Source: Cryoendolithus antarcticus (taxonomy: Eukaryota > Ascomycota > Dothideomycetes > Cladosporiales > Cladosporiaceae). From it: 64,000 nt of DNA. The stretch is from contig NAJO01000042.1 in the NCBI GenBank assembly GCA_002077065.1, forward strand, positions 186,001 to 250,000, in the 5' to 3' direction. A program made the translations under genes and the position numbers. This document shows, piece after piece, positions 32,246 through 45,541 of this stretch. The notes beneath the pieces were generated by a model. It was not told where the DNA came from. It worked only from the letters and a program-made list of their open reading frames with translations, and did no database searches. The stretch's first letter is position 1. Every line of letters begins with the position of its first letter.

Positions 32246-33487
32246 ATGTCGACGCTGCTTCAGAGCGGTGCTCTGCCAGCACTACGAGCAACCTCTTCTC
32301 TGCTCCATCTTCCCCCATCCCTCCGCCCGCTGGTGTACGCTGCAGCCCAGTCCCGATGGCAGACCACGAGCAGCACAAAGCCTGCCACGCACCCGAAGAC
32401 AGCTCTCTTCTTCCCTGGTCAAGGTGTGCAGCGAGTGGGCATGACGACAGACTGGCTGGAAGCCTTTCCCAACACCGTGAGGCCGATCCTCCAGGAGATC
32501 GACGAGACACTACAGACACCTCTTTCGCGAATCATAGCCGATGGGCCGAACTCCACGCTCACGGCTACGCAGAATGCTCAGCCAGCAATTATGGCCACTA
32601 GCATCATCATCTTGCGGGTGCTGGAGCGAGAATTTGGCTTCAAGACCAACGAGAGGGTAGACATTGTGCTCGGTCATTCGCTAGGCGAGTTCGCAGCTCT
32701 AGTAGCAGGCGGCTATCTACGCCAACATGACGCTCTCAAGCTCGTGCGACGGCGAGCAGAAGTCATGGAGCGGTGCTCGAAAGAGATCGGCGAGGAAGTA
32801 GGCATGGTCGCTCTCGTCTGCGAAGCCGACCACCTCAGCTCAATGGTCGAGGCGATCCACAGCTTCCTTGGCCATGCGTCTAATGAGGGCGCGAAGACGG
32901 ACAGTCACTCGGACACGGATCTGCCATCTGTACAGCAGGTGCTCATCGCAAATGTGAACTCGAAGAATCAGATTGTACTTTCCGGGAGTATAGCGAGGAT
33001 CAATGAGTTGCTGACGCATTTACGACAATTCGCTGGACACGATCCGAGGGCTGTGAGACTGAAGAGCGATAGCCCTTTCCACTCACCACTAATGAAGCCT
33101 GCGGCGGATGTCATGAAGAAGTTGCTACATCAGAGCTCGCCATCAGCGAAAGGCGAAGATGTCGTTATGTGGCCTGGGATCATGCCATGTATATCGAATG
33201 TCAGTGCACGGCCATTTGAGAGCAAAGAGCAGTTAAAGGACATGCTTGCGAAGCAGTGCGTGGAGACTGTGCTGTGGCATGACAGTATCATATACCTGCA
33301 TAAGGAGGAGAAAGTAAGGAGATGGGTTGGCATAGGTCCCGGGAAGGTTGGAAGGAATCTGGTCGGGAAGGAGGTAGGAATGAAAGGCGTTGTGAAGGGA
33401 GGAGGGGTGTGGGGCATCAGCGACCCGCGAGAGGTTGAGAGTGTGCTGAGAGATCTGGATGATACTGAGTCGTCTGGGCAGGAGTGA
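32246..33487 (+). CDS. MCT1: Mitochondrial malonyl-CoA:ACP transacylase
   Basis: Loads malonyl groups on acyl carrier protein for mitochondrial type II fatty acid synthesis, the source of octanoate for lipoic acid. Single exon, 413 residues. The Arg/Ser/Leu-rich N-terminus (to about residue 45) is a mitochondrial presequence. The FabD fold follows with FFPGQGVQRVGM, TQNAQPAIMATS, the nucleophilic Ser in LGHSLGEFAAL and the catalytic His in SDSPFHSPLM. VANVNSKNQIVLSG is the usual strand-loop element. An acidic/His insertion of about 20 residues (around SNEGAKTDSHSDTD) interrupts the ferredoxin-like subdomain. The C-terminus has the Gly-rich KVGRNLVGKEVG segment. Confidence 0.9.
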   Translation: MSTLLQSGALPALRATSSLLHLPPSLRPLVYAAAQSRWQTTSSTKPATHPKTALFFPGQGVQRVGMTTDWLEAFPNTVRPILQEIDETLQTPLSRIIADGPNSTLTATQNAQPAIMATSIIILRVLEREFGFKTNERVDIVLGHSLGEFAALVAGGYLRQHDALKLVRRRAEVMERCSKEIGEEVGMVALVCEADHLSSMVEAIHSFLGHASNEGAKTDSHSDTDLPSVQQVLIANVNSKNQIVLSGSIARINELLTHLRQFAGHDPRAVRLKSDSPFHSPLMKPAADVMKKLLHQSSPSAKGEDVVMWPGIMPCISNVSARPFESKEQLKDMLAKQCVETVLWHDSIIYLHKEEKVRRWVGIGPGKVGRNLVGKEVGMKGVVKGGGVWGISDPREVESVLRDLDDTESSGQE

Positions 33488-34586
33488 GGCAGCGATCGGA
33501 TACGCAATTGCAAGCACCAATACGGTGCCTTTGAAAGCGACATGCACTTCGAAAGTGCCACTGTGCTGCCCGATCCACCCATGGCTTGTGTGCAACGGGA
33601 CCTGATCAGGGACGAGTCGCGTTACGATGGGCGCAACGTGGTCACCCACCTTGAGCAGCTTCAGAAAGGCCTGCGATTCCAGGGGTCGATCTGAAGGGAT
33701 TCCGCGTTGGTGATCGCTGCAGAAGGAGCTGGATGGACGATTGCACAACCCTCTCATTACAAAGAGGAGTGCTAGCAGGGCGGTCCTGCTTGAGGGTGAC
33801 TGGCAACCTGGATCTGTTTAACAATGCACTCTGGTGGTAGATGCAGCGGATGGAACACCGTGTGGGAAAGCGGAAGGTCGCAAGAGCAGGCGCGAGCGAG
33901 AAGGGTCATTCAGGAGGCTGATGAACGAGATAGCTAACATAGCTACTTCATCCTCTGACGAATTCCGTCAGCATAGGCGATTCAATATCGTCGACGCGCC
34001 TCACTCAAACCATTGTATGGAGTTTGTTGCATCGCCCTCGTGATTGCCTGATACATTTTCCTGCCTCAGGCCAATAGATTTTGGCAGCCGATCACGGCGT
34101 CCCAAGTCTCACCCACTGCATTGGCGCACTACCACTTAACACTTGCATTAGCTCGTCGATCCGCCCGCCGGCGAATCACACCCTCTCCCTCGTTATCAGA
34201 CGCGACTTTATCAATGGCATGACCATTCGCTGTTGGCCACTCGCTTTGGGCGAACATCGACTTCTCCGGCTCGCTCTACCGTGCAATTCATCCCACTTCG
34301 CCCACTCACATCGTTGACGATGCGGGGAGCGACAACGGCGCGCGGCGGCCAAAAGTGACGTGACTCCAATTTGTTTGGGCCGGACGCGTTGAGAGTGAAG
34401 CTCTGGTGGTCAGGTACAGTGATGTTTCTGGAGCTCTCCATTCTTTCTTCCCAAACTCATCTACCTCTTAGTTTTCATCTCATCTTCTCCCGAACTCCAG
34501 AGCAAGGATAGAATTACAGCCTCAGCGCGAAAGGTCACGCGAGCAGAACATCGAAACCCACTTGACGAGACATCCACGAAGCCACC
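33488..34586. other. Intergenic region upstream of gdhA
   Basis: 1.1 kb between two same-strand genes. The last 150 bases form a pyrimidine-rich leader (CTCATCTTCTCCCGAACTCC) ending in a good GCCACC context before the gdhA ATG. No gene or repeat supported. Confidence 0.55.
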
Positions 34587-36197
<1,611 letters not shown>

Positions 36198-37115
36198 ATG
36201 TGCCGACGATCATGCGGTGTGCCGGTGGTCGCTGTTGTACATATCTAGCAATACTACGAGTCATGAGACTACCCTACCGTTTGCGCGAGGGGTATGGCGT
36301 TACCCATCGACCAATACATGCGGTATCGTAGATGGCGGTATGGCGATGTGCTCGAATGCCGTGCAGCATGCTCGTCATTGTTGATGCAGCCAAGCCTTCG
36401 AAGACCTTCTGATCTTCGTAGAGCTGTAGCTTAGTGTGATATTGTGAGAGCTTAGAGCATCATAAGGGCAAACACGTGTGATGGGTAGCTACATAAGTAC
36501 TCCGCTATCGTGGCTTGCGGTGTGAGCTTAGTAGCGTTGGAGTGACCGCATTCGTAATGTGTATGAGAACCTCGTGTCGAATACGACCGCGTTGACTGGA
36601 CTATCGAATCTGAAAAGATACGCTTCAACGAAACCATCAGTGACAGCTACTGCAAGACGAAAAAGTCCATCGAGGAGGCTACAGGCGATATACTTCTTAC
36701 TGATCCATGGTCGAGGTCTCTCGTTCCTGACTACCTAGCACGCTATGACAGCACAGACCATGGACGCTTTTTCCACCTGCATGCTGTGAACGGCACGACA
36801 TCGCCGTATCCAAGCTACTCCTGCGCAACGACGTCAAAACCGACCTTGTGGTACGGTTACAACGACGCGATGGTTCGATACGAATCGCAGTGCGTCGTGA
36901 GGAGACGTGCGAATTCGCTGGGCTGGGGTGCGAGACACCGAAGTCTATAGTGTTGCACAGGGCAACACTGACGATCTGCGAAGGCCGGTATATAGGAAGT
37001 GGCTGACCGCGCAGAGATATATGGTAAGTGCTCTCCAGCATCTCTTCGACATTCCTGATTGAGGTGGTCGGTTTCTATTTCTCCTATCATCCCATACACG
37101 TTGCATACCGTAGGC
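36198..37115. other. Intergenic region with an unexplained open frame
   Basis: 918 bases between gdhA and the carboxylesterase gene. The plus strand is open from 36567 to a TAG at 36948-36950 (127 codons) with protein-like composition but no ATG until residue 102; see findings. No other feature supported. Confidence 0.45.
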
Positions 37116-38793
37116 ATGAGAGTCCTTCTATCCTTGACGGCCTTGGCAAAAGTCACTCTCGCAGTTCAGACCGTTGTTCATCTACCTTACGCCACCTATC
37201 GAGGCACTGCTCTGTCGAACGGTGTATCACAATGGCTCGGTCTTCGATATGCTGCTTCCCCAGTCGGTAACCTACGCTTTGCTGCTCCTCAGGACGTCCC
37301 ACGTGGTCAGGACTTCATCGAAGCCAACGCTCACGGCCCGACTTGTCTCGGCACCGCCTCAAACGGTGCCGTTTCAGCCCAGCCATCAGCCACAAGCAAC
37401 GAGGATTGCCTGTTCCTGGATGTCTACGCCCCAAGCAATGCTAATCGCTGGTCAAATCTTCCGGTGTACTTCTTCATCCAGGGTGGTGGTTTTAACTCCA
37501 ACAGCAATGCGAACTACAATGGATCGGGCCTTGTACTGGCGAGCGATAGCAACATCATCGTTGTCAACTTCAATTACCGCGTCGGTGTCTACGGCTTTCT
37601 GGCTAGCTCTGAAGTCTCCAAGGGTGGCAGCATCAACAATGGACTCAAGGATCAGCGAAAAGCTTTACAGTGGGTGCAACGCTACATCCGGCAATTCGGC
37701 GGCGACCCTCGCAGAGTGACTCTAGCTGGTGATTCGGCTGGTGCGGCGAGTGTCAACTTGCAGCTTACTGCCTACGGTGGACGAGATGATGGACTTTTCC
37801 GCAACAGTGCCGCTGAGTCGCAGTCATTTGCTGCGATCAGAAGCGTCCCCGAAAGTCAATTCATGTACAACAATCTCACGCAACGCACCGGATGTGCGAG
37901 CTCCGGCGACACTCTGGCATGTCTGCGAGGGCTCAGTGCCTCTGCACTCCAAGCGGTGAACTTCAATGTTCCCTTCCCTGGCGCTGCTGACCCACCGCTC
38001 TACATGTACGGCCCAACGCTAGACTACGACTTCATCAAGGAGTACACCTATTCGGTACGCACGCTTCCATTGCCTGTACTATGTAATGACACTTACTGAC
38101 AGAGTCTCACAGGCCTATGCAAACGGCAACTTCGTGCGCCTCCCTGCCATCTACGGCGATGACACCAATGAGGGCACAATATTCACTCCTCGCAACACGT
38201 CCTCCTACGACGCGTCTTCCCGATTCATCAAAGATCAATTCCCAGACTTCACCAAAGATCAGCTAGACATCGTCAATTACTTGTTCCCCGTTGACAACAC
38301 GCCGACATTCCCGGACTCAGGCCGCTTCTGGCGACAGGTCTCCGATGCTTACGGCGAGATCAGGTACATCTGCCCTGGCATCTACATCTCGGAGATCTAC
38401 GCGAAATATAACATCCCTGGCTGGAACTACCATTGGAACGTCATTGATCCTCCCGCCGCTGCAGCTGGGACTGGAGTCTCGCACACCATTGAAGTCAACG
38501 CTATCTGGGGACCTGAAAACACCAACGGCGGTGCACCAGCATCGTACCAGGCTGGAGGTGTCAACAATCCCATCGTGAGGGTAGTGCAAGGCTACTGGAT
38601 CAGCTTCGTGCGCACAAGTGATCCGAACACCTATCGGGCGTCGGGCACGCCGCAGTGGGAGAAGTGGCAGCAGGGCAATGAGTACCGCAGGCTGAAGTTT
38701 GAGACTGGAGCCACCGGCATGGAGACTGTTGATCAAGGACAGCAAGGCCGATGCAAGTATCTGAGCGGGATTGGGCTGGCGTTGAAGCAATAG
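37116..38793 (+). CDS. Secreted type B carboxylesterase/lipase
   Basis: Alpha/beta hydrolase that cleaves carboxylic esters, likely secreted. Exons 37116-38054 and 38113-38793 (58-base intron, GTACGC...TCACAG) give 539 residues. The signal peptide is MRVLLSLTALAKVTLA. Family elements in order: YRGTALSNGVSQWLGLRYAASPVGNLRFAAP, EDCLFLDVYAP, FIQGGGFNSNSNAN (oxyanion hole), NYRVGVYGFL, QWVQRYIRQFGGDPRRVTLAGDSAGAASVN with the nucleophilic Ser in GDSAGA (more often GESAGA), and SHTIEVNAIWG with the catalytic His. Several N-glycosylation sites and cysteine pairs fit an extracellular enzyme. Substrate cannot be told from sequence; cutinase-like, feruloyl or lipase roles all occur in this family. Confidence 0.88.
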
Positions 38794-39218
38794 TAACGTT
38801 GGATGATGGGGAAATGGATGATGGAAAAAGAGAGGAATGACGTTATGATCAATGATTTCTTGAGCCTGCGATTTACATTACGAGCTGGAAAAGAGCGTTC
38901 GGGCGAAATCATCTCGGAAAGGGCTACTGTACATAGTCATGTATCTAGGGTATCAAAGGTGTATACGAATCAGATCGTTCACTTCTGCAAATCCCGCGAC
39001 GCCGTGCTGTCCAACCGTTGTCGATCCGCTTTCATCGCTATTTGGATGATCCAAAAAGCCTCCCCACTTTTCCCAGGTCCTGTTTTCCTCCATCCGCAAT
39101 ACAAACCAATCGATCATTAGAGCCATCAAGGCGTTTCCTGTAGTCCATCCATGTCACTGTTCTTCCTCTTCGATCCAAAAATCTGCAGAAGCGGCCTCAC
39201 CGGAGGCTTCCCGGACAC
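38794..39218. other. Convergent intergenic region
   Basis: 3' flanks of the carboxylesterase and MHYT genes; nothing else seen. Confidence 0.5.
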
Positions 39219-41833
39219 CTAGTACCCCTGCCTCTGCGGCGAGAACTTCGCTCTGGTGGTGGCGAAAAGCTCGTCGACGAAGGTCTCTTCCTGACTAGCT
39301 TTACCCACATTCACCTGCGGGCCAAGCCCACTCTGCGTCGTGATACCTTGTCCGCCACCAGGGTGCATGGTGAAAGAGTTTCGGCTGTCTGTTTTGACTG
39401 TCGTCTCGCTATTCACCAGTATCCCACCCCAGATATTGTCGCGAGTCAGTGACGGATCCGCCATCTCGCTATCGTGTGGCGAGAACGATGCCTTACCCGT
39501 GGGCTCAGCCTGCATGACCAGATTGTTCTCAGATGAAGTGTCAGTGTCACCAAAGCTGGCCTGACGCTCGGCCGTTGTCTGCTTGTGAAATTGCTTCGTC
39601 ATACTGGAGATGTTCAGACGTCCAGCCCTGGTCGACGGCGTCGCATTAATTATCTTACGGCCAAGTAGCGGGCCGAATTCGGTATGAATGTCCTGTGCCA
39701 TGACTTGATGATCGGGCGAGCCACTGTAGCAGCGCTGCCGCATATTGAAGAAGGAGAGCGGTACACGCGCGATGTCACTGTAGGCGTCTATTGCGATGTG
39801 CATATCACCCATGACAGCGAAAGCATAGAGGATGGTGGGGACAGCATGATCAGTGGCTATGTGCGAGTAGTGCGCCTGGAGTTGTTTGGCGACAAATGTT
39901 GACTGGTGGAACCATTCGGTGGGTACGCTCGCGCCAAGGGCCTGGATGGTGCTGATGACAGTGGATGCGAATCTGCGCTCCCTTAGATACTGAGGAGTAT
40001 CATCTTCATTGGCCTGTAGACGCTTCTCCAGTATACGCAGGCACGCTTGCGGCTTCAGACCGTCCAGGGTGAGCATCATGTCGTGCTGCCAAGGCTGTGG
40101 CGGCATGGCTAGCAATTGAGCGTCTGGCAGCTGATTCTGGTGGTGTCGGTTGACGGCAATGTCAAACCCATGGCCATGTGCTTTGGCTATTGGCGCAAAG
40201 AGGCTCAGCCACGTGCCAGGCTTGTCAAGCTTCTCCGTGCTAGAAACGTAGCTCCGCAGTGACGCGCAGTGCGATTCCAGTACCGTCACTGGGATCTGAA
40301 GCGACTCTGCTATCGCCCGCCCGACGTTGGCGACATGTGCGAATCTGTAACCTGAGTTCAGAAGCCTGTCCGTACCCTCGAGATTGACCTCCCGAACAAG
40401 GAAGAGTACTTGGCCTTTGCCCATGATGACCTTTCTTACGCCCAGTTCGAGCTCGTTAGTAGACTTGTTCGCTGTCCGAGTGATGCGCCGTGTGGCAACA
40501 TCGTCAGAAAGCGTGCCTGTCTCGATGATTCTGTCGTACAGTATTCCGACGTTCTCCAGTGAGGCGTGCATGCTAGCGGCCAAGTTCGATGCGGCAACGC
40601 AGAATCTCTCTCTAAATACGACCGAGTGGTCACTGGAAGTCGAAGGGTCGTATACAGTACTCGAGGACGAGCTACTCGGGTGCGACTCATCTTCGGCAGG
40701 TGCACGGCGTGCGAGCAGGTGAGTTTGCATACGAGGGACCAAGTCGCTGACTCCATTCCAATTGTAAGACACTCGAAAGAGCCAATGCAGGACCGGATGG
40801 CTGGCATTGAAGTCGTCCGTAAAGCTGATCGAGTTGTACTTGTCCGTGATCTCCCTCGTAGGCAGCGTGCCATCAGTGTTGACAAGTATTCGTCCATCAG
40901 CATCGAAGACGGCACTTGCGAGGACAACTTTCTGGGCGCGTTTCTTGGCATGATGTGCTTTCGAGCGTGTTGCGAAGAGATATGCGAGAAACGTGATGGC
41001 CGCCGTTGCGCACAAAACACCTGCGATCAGGACTTGGACGTCTCGCTGCTTCCCATCGACGGCGTACATCTTGAATCTGTATGTGCAGCCGACAGAAGCC
41101 GTGAAGTGCATGGCTGACACACCACCAGCGAGGAATGCAGCACATAAGACCCGCTTCCACCAGGAGTTGATCCAGAGCTCGCGCCATGTGTAGAACAAAA
41201 CGAGTACAAGCAGACAATCTCCCTCGGCGATAATGAACGCCGCGGCAAGATACTGAGGACCATAGGATAGCATGTAGTTCGAGACACCTAGGTTCCCGAC
41301 ATAATGCATGCCGACGATCGACAAGCCGGCAATGATGCCAGTGACAGAAAGCGCCATCCAGTGGTGCAATGGCTTCGCGGTGCGAATCTCTGCAGCCGCG
41401 AATGCCGCAGTCAGCCCTATGACTGGCAAGAACACAGAGAGCGTAGTGAAGCCAGGAGCGTAGACCAGCTGCATGTTCTCCTGGCCATCGCCGAGTGTGA
41501 TGGCTCGATTCCTACCAACGTCAGCTAAAAGCGAATCTACCGTACCGAAGAGCAGCTGTACCCAATGAAGTGCATACACCAAATGCCGACGACGCCCATA
41601 GCAAGCGCACACTCTACAGTCTCAATCCTGACGCAGCATTAGTAGCTGCCAATTCATCGATATCAAGTCACTCACCAGCTGCGCAAGCTGCCTAGCGAAG
41701 TTCCGCGGCGATGAAGAAGCTCAATGGTGAGCAAACATCCTGTGAAGCTTGCGAAGTAGGCACCGACAACAATACCTGGATTGAAGTGGCTACTGATGAT
41801 CTCGCCGAGGGCGTGCGTCTCGATGGTCGTCAT
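39219..41833 (-). CDS. MHYT-domain integral membrane sensor-like protein
   Basis: Exons 41833-41676, 41627-41562 and 41511-39219 give 838 residues. The introns (48 and 50 bases) fall inside the membrane domain; exon 2 is only 66 bases. Starting from MTTIETHALGEIISSHFNP, seven or so membrane helices carry three MHYT-type motifs: GIWCMHFIGN (exon 2, completed across intron 2), IVGMHYVGN and VSAMHFTASVG. In bacteria this domain was proposed to bind copper and sense oxygen, CO or NO. The 550-residue cytoplasmic region that follows has no domain I recognise; it is mostly helical and polar, with an extended Ser/Asp loop (DESHPSSSSSS). Fungal homologues with this layout are known but poorly characterised. 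Signalling role is inference. Confidence 0.8.
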
Positions 41834-43601
41834 CGCGAAGGTCTGGGGATGTCCAGGATTCACCTTCGGGCACCAGGGGAAAGAGAGATTCCGCCTTATG
41901 GAATATTCGGCATGGACTGACTACACGATGTGAAGCAATCCCCCTGGTAGTCTTGACAGCGCGATCATCGGGTGCTTGACAATTCCTGCGGACGGTAGTG
42001 ACTTGGACTGTCCTCATACGCTGTCAATGATAGTGTAGCGAAGCCAGGATCCGAGGGCGTCGTAGTGTCCACCCTGCACCCAATATCGCGTCCTGGATCC
42101 AAAAGTCGCAATCGAGTTCGAGTGACGGAGCAGGTGAGATTCGGCGTCAGTGATACGCTCTGTGCGAGTGAGGTATGTCAGAACACCAATCAAGGAACGT
42201 CGTACAGCAGAGCGAAGGAGTGGCGTCGAATGCGATAATTATGCAGGCTTTCTCTTAGGAAGAGGATCGTTGGTCACAGCATAGTCCTTATCGCAGACTG
42301 AGATTCAGGCCAGGTCGTTGAAATGTCGTTACCCCAAGGCCAACTCCTCGAGACGCAGTTACGCGTTGACGATGTAGAAGATGCTCCAGAAGTGACGGCG
42401 GCGCAGCGAAGTGGAAAAGTCCCGAAGTCAAACAGCATATGCATGAGACCCGAGTGGACGGGCGGGACTCTCCATTGATGGCGTCGTCCAGCTCGGCGTG
42501 CAAACGGAACAGCCACCAGTCAGAGTATTGCAGGGTCTGGGGCGTATGGCATCGACGACTCGCCGGCGCCGTCCGTAGCTTCCAGAGTCAGGTCCATAAT
42601 TCTGACCTGTGTCCGAAGCCGTACCTCACTCCGCTACGCACCCCATGTGGCCTCCAACGCTGCCGTTGACGAAATGCTGGATCTGTACGTGGAAACTGAT
42701 CAGCGCTAGCACGATGCGCGTCCAGGATATACCCGGCGGCCGTTCTGCGCCCGGCAAGCAGCCTCGTTCGGCCGCCTGCCGCTTCCGCGGCAAGGCAAGG
42801 CAAGGCAAGACGAGATTGGGCACAAAAGCTCCGTGGCTTGTGTGAGCTCGTTCGCACCTACCTATGCACCGCTCTTCTTTCGTTGTTGCATGGGCCCTGG
42901 CTGTCAGTCGCGATACAATGCATTGTGCGTTGAAGGCTGTGATCGGCCCTAGGTCCGCTATTCTGGGCCGGCTATGCACGACACGCGCAACAAGAGAGTC
43001 ATACTCCTTGCCCTCATCAGCGCGGCGTTGTGCAAGCGCGCTTAGTCGGCCATTCCAGGTTCATGCGCCAACAACCAGGATCAACAAAATCGAAGCGAGC
43101 TTGCGAAAAAGCGGCTGGATCAGATTGCGGAGAGAGAGGCGGATGTTTGCATGGTCGCCAGCGAATCACGTCACTTCAAGCTCATGAGCCCCACATGGCC
43201 GGTACGCCATCACACGATGCCCGCCGATGAACTTCGAAGTTGTGTGCTGCGAACGGGCATCGGATCAGGCTTGCCCAGAAGACAGAAGTGTGGCCGGATG
43301 GGCGCGCTCTTCTTCGGGCGAGAACACCATGAGTACGACACGAGTTGGCTTATTTCGTGACGGCGATCGTGTCTTGAACCATGGTACTGTGGAATTTCAG
43401 GTACACCCGCGTGCGCTTCACGTGGATATTACTTCGGGTCGCTTCGAACTCTATATGCGAGTGGACACAAAACGCAGCCGTTGGAAATTCAATGTTCATG
43501 AATCAAGTCCACCGTACCACTCTTCCTACCGAGGCGGTGCCGTTCGCCGAGTCGACGCCGAAGATACTCTTATTGAGATCTGTCGATCGCAGCGGTCACA
43601 G
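41834..43601. other. Large intergenic region
   Basis: 1.77 kb. It contains a GGCAA x4 micro-repeat at 42789-42808 and an ATG frame of 157 codons at 43227-43700 (plus) that overlaps the 3' end of the next gene antisense and has no known domain. Another plus-strand frame near 42500-42710 ends AAVDEMLDLYVETDQR. Neither is supported enough to call a gene. Confidence 0.45.
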
Positions 43602-45169
43602 CTAGCGTTCATCAAGCATGAATGCATCCTCGTCCCCATAGCTGCCGTCTCCGCAATATGGCACACGACTGTTCACGGTATTCTCAGCAAACAAGTTTAA
43701 TTCTTCCTTTGCCTGGCCGTCGTGAAGCTGGTCTACTATTTCATGATCATGATCTGGAATTGCCTGCATATCCTGCCCTTCGTTCGTTGTAGTATTGTCG
43801 TCGAGGAGGAGGTCACCATGTTCGTCCCACTCCTCATCATCGTCATCCAGCTCAAGCTCGTCGAGGCGACTGCCATTTTCGTCGGAGTCATATGCTTCGT
43901 TCTCGTCATCTTCATCAAGGTAAAGGTCGTCCAGCGGCGGGTGTGTAACTTCATTGTCCAGTATTACTTCAGTCTGATTGTCATCAAATGAACTACGGGC
44001 AATGCCACTGAGCAGCCTAGACGCGCCCTTTCGAGTGTCCATATATCGTACTGCTGACGCCATTCTCTGCCATGTCAGCACTTCGAGGGAACCTTGGTAT
44101 GAGGCTCCATTGCCTGTGTCGAAGGCAGGGCTCGGACCCGCTGTGTGTCGGCGTACCAACTCCGCCACCTTATCACGCAGTTGCAAGTTGTTCACGGCAT
44201 GCCGCGACACGTTCGCCATAGCGTGGCTGATAGTTGGCAGAAAGACGGTGCGGCTCGTGACATGCATGAGATGACCGGGTGACCATAGAGCAGGCGCAAG
44301 AGATGCCAGCGGTCGAAGTCCAGAAATGCTGCTGATACTGACATCCGCGGAGTTGCGCGACGGTGGGCCAGATATCGCTGTCCTTAGCGCGAACTGCAAC
44401 AAACTCAGCTTAACCTCGGACATTCCGCAGCTCTGCGATCTGCTCGTATCTTCCTGCGATGATGGCGGGCTAGGGTAAGGCAGGCCTTGCGCAGCTACAT
44501 CACAGAAGGAAGTTGATACTGTGTTCTCGGCGTTCAATGAAGTGCGCGTGTGCGTAGCAGCGTGTTCGAATGCGCTGGGTGCGGAATCCATGGAACGGTC
44601 GAGCCGAGACTTGCTGAACCTGACTTTGAGATGGACTTCAGCGACATCGTAGCGGGCAACGCTAGATGGTGGCTGTATGTCCTGGATCGGAACCCCTGCT
44701 GCTAAGCGATGCGGTCCACTTGTGTGTTCGAAGGCGATGTTGCTCAAATACTCCAGTCCAAGTACTAGTATAGTAGGAACGCCATCCGTGATCTCGACCG
44801 TCGTGAAAGCGAGTCCGCACTCGCTCCAGTACTGTTCGCGAAGTCAGTCATCTGACAGCCCTCAATCTCGAGCTGATCTACCTTCGAAGCTTTCAGACAC
44901 TCGGCCACTGTCCGCACGAGAGATGAATCTGAAGCCGATTCTGTCGCAGTGTCGAAGGCTATGCTCAGCCGCACGCGGTAGTCATGACCCTTCTGCACCC
45001 ATGCTTTAGGATTCGAGATTGCGAGACGGACTGTTGAAGACCGTCTCTGCTCGGACTTCTCGAGTGCATCGCTTCGTTCACTGATCAGGATGCTACTCTC
45101 CAGGCACATCCGCGTCTCATCAGCAGCAGCTGCAATCTCAATACCACCCAGATCTACCGCCACGCTCAT
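43602..45169 (-). CDS. Hypothetical protein with acidic C-terminal region
   Basis: Exons 45169-44833 and 44764-43602 (68-base intron, GTACTG...TACTAG) give 499 residues. The splice joins CQMTDFAN to ILGLEYLSNIAFEH without a gap, and the spliced-out piece breaks the pattern, which supports the model. The N-terminal 200 residues look like a folded beta-rich domain (MSVAVDLGGIEIAAAADETRM, KGHDYRVRLSIAFDTA, VARYDVAEVHLKVRFSK). The middle is Ser-rich, with a helical section HAMANVSRHAVNNLQLRDKVAELVRR. Residues of about 390-460 are extremely acidic (DEDDENEAYDSDENG, ELDDDDEEWDEHG). I do not recognise the family. A nuclear or chromatin-related role would suit the acidic tract, but that is a guess. 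Shares a 372-base divergent promoter with the thioesterase gene. Confidence 0.65.
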
Positions 45170-45541
45170 GTTGAATGCGCATGACTTGGGTAGGCGAAGG
45201 CCAACATATCGGGGTAGGAGGACAACAGGATGAAGTCTAGAGATGAGATGCGGAGTGGCCCGAGCGCCAATGTCAACTTCACCTCACTACCAGCGAGAAC
45301 TCCACTGTCGCTATTTTTCATGCCACAAGTGCACACTTCGACTAAAGAGTTCCTTCAAGAAAGAGCTCCAGATCGTTATCAGTCTGCCGTGGACATAGAG
45401 TCAAGAAGCTGGTCTCCAGACGCCGAATTTCTGGCTAATGCAGCGTCGGTAGAAGAGACAACTTCATCAGATTCTCGGGACCCCATCTTTGACGCTACAG
45501 GCCCTACATGGTCGTCCAGGTCTGTCATCTGGATCAGTAGC
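45170..45541. other. Divergent promoter region
   Basis: Between the acidic protein gene and the thioesterase gene. The thioesterase frame is open from 45230, so a longer N-terminus is possible, but the Arg-rich presequence begins at 45542. Confidence 0.5.

Noticed and set aside
36860..36900. GGTTCGATACGA segment resembling a tRNA T-arm
   Set aside because: No acceptor, D-arm or anticodon arm could be folded around it.
42789..42808. GGCAA repeated four times
   Set aside because: Too short and simple to mean more than a small slippage repeat.
43227..43700. 157-codon plus-strand ATG frame
   Set aside because: Overlaps the 3' end of a better supported minus-strand gene and has no recognisable motif; kept only as a note in the intergenic entry.
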